Below, piece by piece: positions 48,207 through 61,800 of a stretch of DNA of 64,000 nt; the first letter of the stretch is position 1, and the number at the start of each line of letters is the position of its first letter. This DNA comes from Dicaeum eximium. Taxonomy: Eukaryota; Chordata; Aves; Passeriformes; Dicaeidae. The position numbers and the translations under genes are program-made. Where the stretch lies: assembly GCA_013396995.1 (NCBI GenBank), contig VWZP01008598.1, positions 401,382-465,381 of the forward strand, given 5' to 3'. Below the pieces are notes generated by a model. It saw only the letters and a list, made by a program, of their open reading frames with translations, was not told the DNA's origin and searched no databases.

Positions 48207-48617
48207 TCCCTGAATTTCCACTTTTTGCATCCTCTCTCCCTTCTTGAGAGGTGGTTCTCCTCTGGATTTTCCCTAGTCTCCCTCTCTCCACCTCTTCCTC
48301 TCACCCTGTTTGTTCCTCCATCAGTATGAAGCGTGCTCAGTCATTTCCAGCTTTTGCACTGAGAGTTGTCAGGACATTCTAAAGACAGACAAAAATTGCA
48401 TTTCTCCTGTGTTTCATTTTCAGAAATTGATGGATTAGGTTTAGCCACATGGACCAAATATTAATCTTTGCCTCAGTGTGAAAATTTCACTTGCCTAATA
48501 AGTGCTGTCCAAGGCATTAAAAACTAGGAACAGCATCTAGAAATAGGAAGTGTTCGCCATCGCAGTAATAGTCAGCACAATAAGCCCCACCTCTTGACTG
48601 ATCTACAGGCAAAATGC

Positions 48618-48680
48618 TTTTTTTTTTTTTTGTTTCTTTTTTTTTGTTGTTGTTGTTTTTGTTTTTTGCTTTTTGTTTTT
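48618..48680 (+). repeat. T-rich low-complexity tract with TTG units
   Basis: T-runs are followed by GTTGTTGTTG. No adjoining retroposon was recognised. Confidence 0.8.
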
Positions 48681-49759
48681 GTTGCCATAAGATGTTGGGT
48701 TCTGACTTGAATTGTTCAACCACAGTTTGATTTCTTTTTTTAAAGATACGGTGCTACCTTTTGCATGTTATTCTAGGCTGTGACATAGTTGCAACCTAGT
48801 TTTGAAAAAGTTAACTTCAGTTGTTGATAAATTGAAGCCTATTATTCATGATAAGTTATTTCGCTGAAGATTTGAGTCACAGGTTTACTGGTGATGATGT
48901 GTGCATATTCAAAAAAAGTTCAGATTTGCATTGATAGAAAGTCAGTAGATAAAGAATTGGGTTGTTGTGTGATGATCATTCACCCTTTATTTTTGACTGA
49001 CAGAAAGTGAAGAGTCAAAGTGAAGTCACACAGTGAAACAGCAGCATACAATTCTAGGTAATTTGCATGGTGTGGATTTGTGGTAGTCAATTAAACAGTA
49101 GATTGAGCTGGGCACTAAAAAGTTAACACAGGGCAAGACTGGAATGGAGCTGGGATGCCAAATCCTGCAGGAATATGACTAGTCCATAAATTTTATGGCA
49201 TTACTAATGTCAGCTGGATTTCTGAAGCCCCCTTGTTCCAGCTGGTCATCTGGATTAATGGTACCAGTTTGCCTGGCTAGGGAGGATAAAACTTTCCTAG
49301 GAGAGTGGGTGAGAGGGAGATGGACAGAAGTAAACGCCGTGTGATGCATTTACTTAGCTATTCTTGTTGAAGACCTGAGGATGGTCATCCTTTTTCTTCC
49401 TAAAAAAAGGAAGGCCTGAATATTTGAAGTCTTACAATATTATGAGTTGTAGGACTGTGAAAGCCCTGAACAGGAAGCTGAAATTTTGTGATTTGAGACT
49501 GAAATCCATAACTGGTCTAAAATGCCGAAACAAAATTCATCACAAAGATTGTGAGCGGTCATCTGCAGCTATTTAGCTCTCATCTCCCTGTTATTTCCTT
49601 TGGTAGATGATACTCTGCGGTGATTATGGGTTTTACCCTTTGGGAAAGCTTTTCAACTATAATGAAAGCAATCCATCCTTACATTTAGATTCTCTCGTTG
49701 GCTTTGGCAGTGGCTGAGGAACATTGTTAGAACAATGCTGCAAATGTGCCAAACTAGAT

Positions 49760-49805
49760 CTGATCCTTTTAAAATTTTAGACCTGATCCTTTTAAAATTT
49801 TAGAT
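49760..49805 (+). repeat. 23-bp perfect tandem duplication
   Basis: Two adjacent copies of a unit starting CTGATCCTTTTAAAATTTTA are identical except at the last base. The near identity suggests a recent duplication. Confidence 0.9.
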
Positions 49806-50390
49806 TGATAAGATTTAATCGCTGTCTTAATGGTAGATCATCATAGATGACAGATTGTCTATACTACTGAAAGCTCTTAGTAGTTTTCCATCCTCCTCCA
49901 CTCTTTCTACTCCTACAACCCTCTCTTTCCTTATCTACTATTTCAAAACTTGTGAAATCACTTATTGCTGTGGAAAAAACCCCAGCTCTTAAAAGATACT
50001 GTTTTACTGAGCTATTTATATATGCAGTGCCAGACCTTCAGGTCAGTTGCCATATTTCTATATGTAATTATGGGTCCTTCTAAAGTAAAACCCTTTGTCA
50101 TTTAGTAGTGCCAGTTAATAATTAAGCAACTTTCAGCACAGCAAAATCCATGTCTTACAGCACTCTGCCAGAAAGGAAATTCTTCTCCTCTCCTTTCATT
50201 GTAATACATAGTTTCCAGAAGATTTGAGTATCCTTTTATTTAGCATAGTTAAGTTCGCAGCTGGTATGTCCAGGTTAAAAAAAACAAAGCAACACGTTCT
50301 GCCCTTTGCCACGGAAATTCCCTAATGTTGAACCAGTGGGATAAGACAGGACTGTACATAGGATTTCTCCTCTAATTTTTACCTTTACGA

Positions 50391-50403
50391 CCACTAGAGG
50401 TCG
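50391..50403 (+). promoter_or_regulatory. CTCF-like core motif (one or more mismatches)
   Basis: CCACTAGAGGTCG fits CCASYAGRKGGCR except for one T. It is followed by CTCTC rather than the common downstream bases. Weak evidence. Confidence 0.22.
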
Positions 50404-50666
50404 CTCTCTTCCGCTGTTTGTGAGCTTCATTCTTCGGTCATCTGGTTTTGAAGCTGAAATTTTTCAATGGCTATCTTATAAATAAGCCATTACTGATTTA
50501 TTCTTCTGGGTAAGTTTTGGAAGATGAAGACTAATGATGTATATTCATTTCTTGGTGTTAAGAAAGAGTGTAGTTTTAGTAGTAACTGTCACTGTCAGTA
50601 TTTGATAGTCTTTTAAGTAAAGAGGCAGAGTTGGAGTTTCATATGACTATATTTACATTCATAAAC

Positions 50667-50686
50667 ACTTACTTACTTACTTACTT
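50667..50686 (+). repeat. (ACTT)5 microsatellite
   Basis: Five consecutive ACTT units. Confidence 0.9.
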
Positions 50687-52220
50687 AGAAGTGTTTGAGA
50701 TAAAACATGTCTTGAGGATGAGTTCTGTCATTTCTATTTTCACAGAGTAACATTTACCTGTGTAATCCTCTTGCTGAGTACAGGACTATCACAATAACAT
50801 GATCTAATCACTGGGAATAACAGCCCAGGACCTCAAGTAATATTGACCTTAAAGCAGTGAAAACATCTAAGCTGATGTGACTGTTTTAAATGCTTGTGAA
50901 TTTTATTCATGTTGTGTGCACCATCTTGCTTTCTGCCCTAGCACTCCTGCACTTCTTCTAAGCCTTTTCACTCACAAATTCCTGTCTTTGACACTCACCT
51001 TATGCTATTCTCTGTGCCCTTCTACTTACTCTTTCTTTCCACTCCACTCCTGGTTTGCTTTTTTTCTCAAAGCCTGGAAGGTGAGGCCAGGGAATGCTCA
51101 GGAGAGACAACATCTTCAGAAAAACTGTGTTCCAAAGAGATTTGTAAAATTCAGTTAACCCTAGGCATTTATAATGCAGCCAAATGCAGCCTGTGTTCAA
51201 AAGGAATTTCAAGACTTACACAAGAGCAAGTTTTAGAGGTTTTCCTTGCATAGGATGAGTGGGCTTGGATTTTGACAAACAATTATATAAAAATTGATTT
51301 AGTTAGAATAATGCAGTCCTTAATAAAACATTCCTAAAAATGGTCAAATAATTGTTAAAGCTTGCTAAGCCTTTTGCACAGAAAGAAAAGGCTAGGTATT
51401 CTGTTCTAACACTTAAAATAATTTTAAAGTATCTGAAATTAAAGTTTAAAAATGGAAAGCGACAGACAAGTTGAACTACAAGTGGCACAACCAGCTTTAC
51501 CTGTAATATAGATATTTTTATGAAGTTTCTCTTTGCTTTTGACATCTTGCTTTCCTCATGTTTCTGTGAACATTGCTGTTTGATAGATCTCAGGCAGAGC
51601 AACCATAAGAAAGGTGCTGAAGCCTGTGTGAGAAAGGTGAACAAAATATATGAAGTACAAGAAAAGAAAAAAAGAATGGAAGAGTAAGGATATATAAATG
51701 AACTGATTATGTACTAAAGATGTACTAAAGATGTAACTGTTTTATTAGTCTATACTGACATTTGGAGGAGCTGCAATCTGCAAGCCATTTCTTAATTTTA
51801 CAGTTAATTTTTCTGACTCTATATAGAGATAATTCAGTCTGAAAATGGACTTTTTTAGTTTCTTTCCTAAAAATAAACAAAAAAAGAAAACCAAAAACAA
51901 ACTCACAAAGGCTCCATTTCACTTGTTGGAGTCTTCACTTTGCTTGTTGAAAAACAAAGGAACGTTTTAATTTATTAGATGAATCTTTTGGATTATTTAA
52001 CAATATGAAGCTCCATGTGGAAATCTCACACAATGTTTTCTAACAGAGGGCTTAGATCTTCTCTTTACAGTAATACTGCATGTCTGTTAGGATTGTTTTT
52101 CTTTATAATTGACCTACAGATATAAATACTTGGTTTCTCCACTGTATGTGGCTCAATATTATTTGGAGTAGATTGGTATCTCATTTTAAAAGACAGATGA
52201 TAACTGAAATGTGATATTTG

Positions 52221-52233
52221 ACAGCAGAGGGCA
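52221..52233 (+). promoter_or_regulatory. CTCF-like core motif
   Basis: ACAGCAGAGGGCA followed by CC matches CCASYAGRKGGCR at all but the first position. It shares the 12-base core CAGCAGAGGGCA with the motif at 33388 and has the same orientation. Confidence 0.35.
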
Positions 52234-52595
52234 CCAGTATCCCACCAAATGTCAGTTGCTCACCAAAGCTTTTCAACAGCTCACTTTCATGGACACTGGA
52301 CTATTTCAGCCTTAGAAATAGTAGAAATAACTGTTTTGGCTGTAAATTTCCATTTCTCAGTTGAATGCCAGCAGATGTTTGATATTTAGACTAAATGATA
52401 CCTCTGTGGGTTACTTAATTTGTCTTGCATGCTATAATTTTTTATACAGTGCACTGTAAATATTTTCCTTTCTGGCACTTACTGGTGAAATATTTCATCT
52501 AACAGTTAGTTCCTGTGTCTGAGTGTTTTTCAGCCTTGTGTAGGTTCTGTGGCAGGTATGCTTACTTGCAGTCTGGGATTTTTAGTTTTGGGTGG

Positions 52596-52638
52596 TTTTT
52601 TTTTTTTTTGTTTTTGTTTTTTTTTTTTTTTTTTTTTT
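52596..52638 (+). repeat. Poly-T tract
   Basis: Long T-runs are interrupted by two G. The length is prone to assembly error. Confidence 0.85.
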
Positions 52639-54426
52639 AATAAACTCGGAGGAGTTTCTACAAATCTGTAAAAGACAGGATTTTGTAAATGTAGTTATAG
52701 GTCTAATCAGAAAAACTTACATTTGATGCCAACTCAGACTACATTCTGCAAATGTGAGCATTAGCAGCAAAGCATCAATCTCTTTTCAAACCTGAGAGGC
52801 AGAAATCCAGAAATCCCTCAAGTCTATTCTCATGCTTGATGCTGTTAGGAGCTCCTCACTGTGTGACCTATTGTGATCTTTCTTGTAAGCAGAGTTTCAT
52901 AGTTCTAATTTACTGTTTGCCATAAACAAAGCATTCCATGGTTCCATGCCATGCCATGTGTTTGGTGCTAGGCTGTGGAAAAGCAGGGCTGTGCTGAAAA
53001 GAGGATTCTTCTGGGTAGAATGGAGCACTCTCTGCTGAGGTTTGCAACTCGGCAAAGTTCATGCTGAAACTCCACTCTTCCCACTGTTACTTAGAGGTGC
53101 TGAGATGTTCAAGTCAATGTGTGGTGGTGGGAGATATCTCTTCTGGGATAACTTAGAGCGGGGTAGGCCCCAGGCTTAGTGTTTGAGCCACAAACCTCTT
53201 CATTAAACCTCTGGACCACTCTGAGCAGTGCAAGGATGTGTGGGCAGACTCCTGCTAGGCACAAGAAGGGGAGCAGCGTGGTTGCCCTACATGTGAGTGA
53301 GGGTGCAACCTGTGCCAAGAGGGAGGAGTGATCTCCTCTGGCCACAGGGGCAGACACTGTTGGGCGACATCACATCTTCTTAACCAAGTGTGATTGCAAT
53401 GGAGAAGAAATACTCAAGAATGACAAAAAATGAGATAGATGGTGAAAACTGAGAACTGTCTGTAAATCTCAAAGATGGTGCAATTCTTTTTCATTGTAAG
53501 ACTTGTCTGTGGATCCTGGATTCTAACAGAAGAATGCAAGAGAATTACTGCTGTTTGGAGGCATGAGTTTTTAAATTACTTGGAGAAAAATTGAGGAACT
53601 TTTTTCTTATTAGGAAAATGGGTTATGTTGTAACCAGGAAAGCCAGACTTGATGGCATCTGTGCAGTAGAGAAGCTACTAATTTTGTATAAACTTGGTGC
53701 TGTTAATCTGAGCTGATATACACAGGATGAGGTCCCTGCATCAGATGCATCTTTGTAGTGACCAATAAGAGAGACCATAAAATCCATATGTTAAAGCTGC
53801 TGTTCTTGTTTTCCATGCAGCTGCATGTGATTTCCCAGGACTACTTGTCGGAGCTATGGGCATCTAGCAGCTTGAACTGGTAAAATTAATAAACCAGCCT
53901 TTTGCCATATGCAGCTGAATTTCTCTTAGCTTTTGTCCTTCCAGAGGAGAACAGATTTAAAAGAAAGGAAAAAAATACCTTGATGGGCCACTGAGCTTCT
54001 TTGACCTTTCAGTATCACTTCAACAATGAAGTTAAAACTAACCAGAATGAAATATGTTATTGTGTGTCTGTGTGGCTCTGTATAATATAATTACTTTTGT
54101 GTTTTGATTTTCAAATTCTTTATTTAATGATTTTTTTGCATATTTTAAGTATTAGTTGAAGGAATCATCCTTTAAATCATCTTAATCCTTAATAATCTCT
54201 TTCTTAATGAAGATAGTTGTTTTGAGAAGGGGGAATAAAAGGTTGGTATTTTAGTATTTATACCTTTTCCAGTATTTTCAGTTGTGAACTTGTAAAATAA
54301 AAATATTAAATTCTTTGTGATTTGAAAAAGCATGCTTCTCTTGAAGAAAATCTAAAAACAAATGTAAATGTGCTAATTTAAAGTTAGTTACAATGGAGTA
54401 CTGCATTTCTGGAGTTTTTTCTTTTT

Positions 54427-54446
54427 TATATATATATATATATATA
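54427..54446 (+). repeat. (TA)n microsatellite
   Basis: An uninterrupted TA array of about ten units. Confidence 0.9.
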
Positions 54447-54911
54447 AACTATTTATGGTTTCACTGAATAGTTTTCTTTGCCATGTGCATCCCCTAGTTG
54501 TGAACTCATGGGGGCAGGCAAGCTCTGTGGATTTGAATGTAGTTGGGCTGAATAGTTTGTTTCAAGTTTGTTTCATAATAGAAGAATTATTTTCTGACCC
54601 CTTCACTGGGAGATGGATGGATCTTGGATGTCTTTCTCTGGATATTATGTAAATAGCATAGCACACATAGATTTTCTTCAGTTGCAAAGAGTTACAAACA
54701 TTCTTTTTGAATATGAGATTTGATTAACTGAGGCCTGAGAATAAATTCAAAGACAAGGGGAAAAAGAAATCTTATTTTTAAATAACCAATTTATTTCCCC
54801 AAATTAAAAACATCTTCATATCTGATTTGGGAATATTTTGGTAGTTAAATGTAGTCCGCTTGTTACACAGCCCCTATGTAAAATCATAGAATTGTAGAGA
54901 TATGTCTTCTT

Positions 54912-54945
54912 TTAAAAATTCCTTTTTCTTTTTTTTTTTTTTTTA
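54912..54945 (+). repeat. T-rich tract
   Basis: A long T-run after TTCCTTTTTC. A CR1-like fragment may lie just upstream (AAATCATAGAATTGTAGAG) but it is too short to call. Confidence 0.7.
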
Positions 54946-55153
54946 AAATCTCCCTACGTTTTGGTGCAGGTCCATCCTCTTTATGACATTTGTCTGGAGG
55001 AGACTGAAGGCAGAGCAGAACAGTGCCCAGACATGAAACACATATCAGCATTTTGCAGAGCCCAACTCTAGTCAGAAGAGCTTCACATTCCTGGAGAGGG
55101 AGGCAAAGAAAAGTGGAAGTCAAGGGAGCTGAAATTCTCTAGTGAATGGATTC

Positions 55154-55808
55154 TGTTGGTTTTTTTGGTCCCTACAAGTGTGGGAACCCAACCCCCTGGG
55201 CCCTTTGGAGGGGGTTCCCATTGCTGAGTTCTTTTCCAAGGATGAAGAACGTGCAGGACTCTCTTTTCTCTTGATCTTCAGGGTTTTGTTTATTCTTATC
55301 TTAAATTCTGCACACCATCTGCACACACCAGACTTTGCATGAGAGAAGCACAAAATGGACAAAATGGACCCCGAGCACCCAAACCCAAGGCCTTTTAAAG
55401 CTGTTTTACCCAATTAACTTCTAACACATACTTTGTTTCTACTTTACTACCAATAACTTCTACTAATCTATGCACGTAACTTCCACATTACTACTTACTC
55501 TAACCAATTACTTTCTGCCACAAGTACAACAGAAAATTGAGCTGAAGAGGGACAAGAAGGAAGAAGAGACAACACCCAAAATCCTCCATCTTGTGTCCTA
55601 TTCACTCTCATATTAAAATGCTAAACCCTAAATTCTTCACTCTGTAATACACTACTACTACTACTACATACTACTGCCTGTGTGTTCTAACTCATCCCAA
55701 AGTTTTGGCAATTTTTCCCAGGGACGAAGGTTAAAAGCAGTGTTCTGCTGAGGGTCAGAGTTTCTTAAAACAGGCAGAGAAACATTCTCTGTGTCCTGGA
55801 TTCCAACA
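55154..55808 (-). mobile_element. ERV long terminal repeat (solo), about 655 bp
   Basis: The element has perfect 6-base terminal inverted repeats, TGTTGG at 55154 and CCAACA ending at 55808. Read on the minus strand it carries a TATA-like TTTAAAAGG (complement of 55391-55399) and an AATAAA signal (complement of 55289-55294) about 105 bases further, the order expected for U3-R-U5. Flanking 5-mers are GATTC on the left and GATCC on the right, a possible 5-bp target duplication with one change, which would fit an ERVL-like element. No gag, pol or env sequence adjoins it. A CTACTACTA array lies inside near 55654-55672. The family is not assigned. Confidence 0.78.
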
Positions 55809-58800
55809 GATCCAGTGGGTTTTTAATCTTTGTGGTTTGTTTTGGGTATTTTTGTAGCTGTATTATTTTTTTATTTCCTCACTATTTAGGATAGATGAGG
55901 GTATCCTACAGGATGGGCATAGGTTATTGTTGACTTAAGGCAGAATATGGACTCAAAGGTTTTAGGAGGGATTGGTCCTGTATTCCAAACCTCTCCCAGA
56001 CATCTACAGAGCCTGGCTCTTTCTACTCCAGCAGGGGAAAGATTTGACTGTAGAACTGGTAATTTTGTGCTTAGGAATGTCCATCCAAAGGTAGGTAAAG
56101 TATCACATATGTTGACAGCTCCTTTGCTGAAAATTCGTTTTCATCTTAATCTCTGCAGTTATTAAAAGCTTGACCTGGTCACAGGTCATAAAAGAAGTGT
56201 CAATGGGAGGACCACAGAGCTCCTAAATGGTAGCTGGCTTTTTCACCCAGTTCTGCAGGTCCATATGCCCTGCTGCAAATGCTATTCCAGTTCTGTTTTC
56301 CAGAGCTCTGGGACAGAATTTTCCATTTTAAATTTGGACAGCTGTTATATCTGGCTGCCAGGCAGCCAGTAGATTCACATGGGTGATTCATTTTGAACTG
56401 GGGTTTTCTCAGACACAGGGCTGACTTCTCTCCACTGTATTTGAACTGAACACAGTCTGGGCCTTTCCTTTTGCACATGACAGAGGTTTTAGACAGCTTT
56501 CTTGAAAAAGAAAATCACAAAACCTTTTTACAGAAATATCTTAAGATAGAGCCAGACCTATCCCAGCTTACCTTGCGATGCTTGGCATTGAGTTTAGGTT
56601 CCTTTCCAGGCTCACTGTTCTCAAAGCAGCATGGATTGTAAAGATGCAGGGATGTCCCCAGCCATCACTGTCATTGGTAGTAATGAAATTCCAAGAAACT
56701 GTAATTCACTCACAAAATGGAGTGTCAATCTTCTTGTTCTGTGGTTGTGCGTACCAATCATATCCTTTACTGGAGATGATAGTTTTTGCAGCAGGAAGGA
56801 TCCCATTCAGAATTTCACTATTCAGTGATGACATATGAGAGAGGCCACTGCAATAAAATGCAGCAATAAAATGGCTGCTTCACATGTGGCCTCCCTGTAG
56901 ATGCACATCCTCAGGTATGTTCTAATTATTATTTTTACTTGACTGACTTTGTTTTTACTTTATTGCCCATAATTTAAGTATTTTTTTCTTTAAAGGGAAA
57001 TACAATTGAAAGTTGTTTTAATTAATGCACCTTAAATTTCAGAAGCAAATGTTATGTCAAAAGGTTTAGATAAAACTGCCCAGAGTGTAACTAAAACAAT
57101 CAAATATATGTTCTAGTAGTAGTCTTAGGCTTCGAAAACTCCAATTCAAGCAGCCCAAGATTTGGCACAATTTGGTTTTGAACTTTTAATTTTACTTAAT
57201 AAAATGGTATAGAGATTCTTCTTTTTTCCTCATTGATAGGCAATGTAAGTCATTTGTTTGGAGCATATGCTAAAATATATATGTACACTCATTAACTATT
57301 TTGTATCTTCTCCTTAAGTTTTGTAAAAAAATCTGTTGAAAACCTCTGAATTTCTCTTGAATTATGGAGCCATTATGCTTAAATAATGAGTGCAAGTCAC
57401 AATCTACCTTACTGAATAAGCATTAAACTTTCCCAAACTCACTTTAATGACAAAATTTGACTTAGGAACACTAAGTCTAACTAATTGACATATTTGATAG
57501 GAGTCACAGAGATAAAATTGCTGAGGTAGAATTTGAGTCTTGTGTGTATGACTTCTGTCAAGTCACAAACATTTGATCTGTGTTTTTTGCAGTATTCAGG
57601 TGTAGATGGATTAATTTTCTTGGCTTGCTGTTCCCGCTAACACTGTTCACACTATTTTCTCACATAACCGTCTTCTTGCTCACTTGATATTTCTCCTGCT
57701 GGGCAGGATGAGAATTCATGCCTTAGATTCTGTCTGTATAGAGAAGGCAAACTGCTTTAATGACATTGGTAAAATTAAACCAGTCATCTCCCAACACATT
57801 CCAAAGTCATAAAAAAGCCTATATTTATAACAGTAGTTCTTTTGAGGTTGGGGGTACTATGTGCCAGTTCTTCCCAGTGTGCTTCATGAATGTTGTAGTT
57901 CAAACAATACAAAAGTGGCTTGCTGGCCAGGGTGTGGGTAATATATTCCATTGTGATTTTGTAAGAGCTGGAGCTTTCTGAAAATCTGTAGCTCTTGGTT
58001 GCTTTCCAGCAGCCCTGGCTGGAGGGACACCTGCTTCACACCCATGCAGCTGAGCCTGTAGAAAGTCTCATGGGAAGGGTCCCTAATTCCCTGCAGTGAA
58101 AGCCATCTGGATTAGCTCACATCTCATCTGGCAGCCATTTAACCTAAAGTGGACTGACTTTGCCCAGAAAGTCAGGGTAGACAGGAAGTCTGGCAGAGTC
58201 TGGTTGTAAAATGATCTGGTAATCTCTGGTAAATAAACTGATATGGCTTTTAGTTTTTTGACCCAGTCCCAACTATATCTGCAAATGGATGTTTGACTGC
58301 TTATTCCATTTTTCTGTAAGCTTAGTGGAAATGTTGAGATATCTGAAAGTAATTTTCCATGCTGAAAAATTTTAATTGAAATGGCCACATCCCATTGATT
58401 CATTCTATATATCCCTGAAAGAGTACATGACATATTACTGCTTGATAACTACATTTGCCCAATGAACATTACTTTCAGTAGTAAGAAGTCGATAATCTGT
58501 GAAGTGCTAAACATGCATCTAACTTTAAAATCTGCCCTTATTAATTGAACTAAAACCTGAAAGGTGGCTCACAGTTTTCATGCACTGGACAAGATGTGAT
58601 CATTTGAGTTACAGCAGTCATACTGGATTCTTTTTGGCTTTCAAATTATCGGCAGCCTGTAGGGTTTAAGATTTTGGAATCCAAAGCATTAGCTCCATGT
58701 ATATAGGCATGTGTAAAAGACAAAGAATTATGCAAGAGCTTTTTGTCTTGTTATAATGTGTAATTTATTCATGACTGAAAATATGTAGTGCTTTTGACAT

Positions 58801-61800
58801 GCCTGTTATGGTCTATTTAGTGATTTTTAGGTGATTTAATTGCACCTCCTTAACATTCAGATTTTTACAATTTTTACCATTTTTGCACAACTGGGACAGA
58901 TTCCTGGTGACACATAGAACTCTATTGTTCTTTACATTAGATTACATAGTAGCTCAATGAATTAAGGATATAAGGTAGTCAATTTATTGCTTTTTTATTT
59001 TTTGTAGGGAAAATTATGTGTAGATTGTACTTAACAGTTCTTTGCTATTGAGAGTGTTGGAGTTATATTGGTGAGGTCAAACTTGATCCAGCAAATCTGT
59101 TGCTTAACATGTTACCTAGATAGGAATGAGTTTCATTATTGGAGGATAACATTTGTAGTCTACTAATATGTATCCCAAAGCTGTCACACGAATAATAACA
59201 AAAAACCAAAAACAAACCTCAAAATTTCTACCTGCTAGTAGAATGGAAAAATATTTGCCAAAACACAAAGCTAAAAAGAGCTAGAAATTAGTTTAAGGAA
59301 AAACCACCATCATTGTATGCAGATGTAATTTGTAAATCTTCATGAAAATTATATCCAGTAGAAGTATACTGGAGTTATTCCAGTATACTGGAATAGTGGA
59401 GATGTGATTTAAATGACTTGCACTGGAAGTATCTTAAATTATTTTCTTCATATTCTTTCAATTATATAGTGGTTAGTGAGCTTTGGATACTTCTCATTTG
59501 CATTAAAGTGTGGGGTTTTTTGTGGTTTTGTTTGTAGGCTTTTTTTCTTTTTAATTCAGGAATTGAATCGTCCAGATACATTTTCATTCTAACATTGAGT
59601 TCTGTTGTAAATAAAAAAAATAGGTTTGGAAGAAAAAAAAAAATTACATTTGCATATTTAAATAGTTATCACGAGAAAAACAAATCTGCTAGTTCTTGCT
59701 TTCATTGATTACATAGAGGCTGAAAATTCCCAAGTCACTGTTATAGCTCTTTAAGTGTGATGATGGAACTGATGTGCAACATCATCATGTCTTTGAATAC
59801 AGTGCTATAAAATAAAAAGACAAAAATATTTCCTCATTAAGAATTTTAACTGACTACCTCTTCACAAATGCTGGTTTAATGTAGTATTTTTCCTTATTTG
59901 TAATTCCTGTGTAAATGAATAGAGAGGAACATTATGCACGTAAAACTTCATGTTTATTTAGGGAACGTGTAAATGGTGAGTCTTTGTGTTCATTGATACT
60001 TTTAGCATGTTTGTCAATTTGTAATTCACTGTAAATCTCTCTTTAAAAGTTCCCACTCTTCTTGTCCTGAGTTCTGAGGAACCATGTATTTACCACTATG
60101 ATTTCCCAGTTTGATCTGGGAAAGGTTTTGCAGAGGTGCTGTAGAACCAGGTAGGTAATTGCTTTTCTTCCTAGCCCACAGAACAGTGGTTTAAATTTCA
60201 AAGGAAGAAGAAAATGAGTAAGCGAGTAATTAAAAATGGGAGAAAGAATTTGTTGTCCCCAGTGTTACCTTGGTAGACAGATTGTTCCTTTTTCTGTTAA
60301 AAAAAAAAAAAGATGACCAGTTTTGGGAGGGTTCATTTTAGAAAGACACCATTAAAATTGGATTCTTGTGACATTTGGAAGTTGTTCTATCATCAGTTCT
60401 TTTACAGTCCTGACTTTCCTGGCAACTTCTGATGTGTTTTTGTCATGCCACTTACAGAAATGAGACATGCAGAATAGGGATTCACCTGAGCTGCTTTGGG
60501 ATTGGGAAAACAGCTATTACTGGGTCTAGCACCTACTCCATACTGCTTTCAGGACAGACTAGCATGATTGGGCAACTGATTTACATGGCTGCTGCACACA
60601 GCAGCAGTGCAAAATCTGTGATAAGTTGTCAATACCTGTCAAGACAGAAATAAATTTGTATGTTAATGGCCTAGAAATGCAGGGAAATAAATAGTTCCTG
60701 TGCTTCAGCGTGTTCATGTGGAAATACTGTTGTTAGGAATAATATAAGGAATAAGTGGTCCTTATTCCATAAGCAGTTACAGACAGTACACCTGTGCTGT
60801 GAATAGGCACCTCGGTGTGAGGACACATACCTACCACTGAAATCTATACATCCCTCAGAGATTGTTGTGGAAGCCAGGAGTTAGACAGTGAAGCCATTCA
60901 GGATACAGAAGTAAGCTTTACACAGCCAGAACTGCATTAATATGCTAGGTTGTCTGAACATAATTACTGCACTGAGATTTAGCCAGAATAGCTATCATAT
61001 TGCGAAGTGTGCCATGTGATTTTTTAAAAATTTTTTTTAATGGCATAAGCAGATATGATTTTGATTTTCATCTTATAAAAACAAATGAATTTTTGTTCCC
61101 ATAGTATCCTATTGAGTTGGCTAACAAATTCTTGAATGTTCTGGTACGTTAACATGTATGGCACAAGAGCATAAGCTGTTAAATACCACTTAGATGCTGA
61201 AGATGAAAAATTGAAAGATATTACTCAGCCTAGTGGAAAAAAATATTATCTGAAAAATTGGAGGTAACAAATCTGTTTCATTTGTATTTCTTTGTGTTAT
61301 ATCTGTATTTGTATTTCTTCTTCACTTTTCATAAAGCAAAAAATGCCAGAGAGTTTGTACTAAATGGATGCAACAAATATGCCTGAAGCGCTGTGTTCCA
61401 TATATTTAATAAATTATATTGTAGGTGGGGTGTTTGCCCACTTCTGAATTATTCACTACAGCGTTTTAGATAATGTAGCTTTGTATCTCATTTCTAAACC
61501 CACTCTCAATAACTTAATATTTCAACCACAAATATTCATCATGCTAAGAAAAGGATGATTTTAGGGGGAGGGAGAAAGAACGAAGAGAACAAAGTGTCTG
61601 ACATTCCTTTTGAATTTGGAGAACAATTGAAGGTAATGTATTGTCTCACACATGCCAGAACTGTCTTGTGGATCCTCAGCTATTATCTACTTGTATTTCT
61701 AGTTATTTAAATCAACAGAGCTGAAGATCAAGCCCTAGTTTTACTGGGATCTCATGTGACAGAAACTTTTGAAAAACAGAAACAAACTGAAAATAGCTGA

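Noticed and set aside
48102..48329. Repeat-containing protein (FIHS repeats)
   Set aside because: The frame is produced by the (CATT)n microsatellite.
54880..54905. AAATCATAGAATTGTAGAG as a minus-strand CR1 3' end
   Set aside because: The similarity stops after about 20 bases, too short to separate from chance.
55120..55413. 97-codon minus-strand open frame
   Set aside because: It falls within the LTR at 55154-55808, where no protein is expected.
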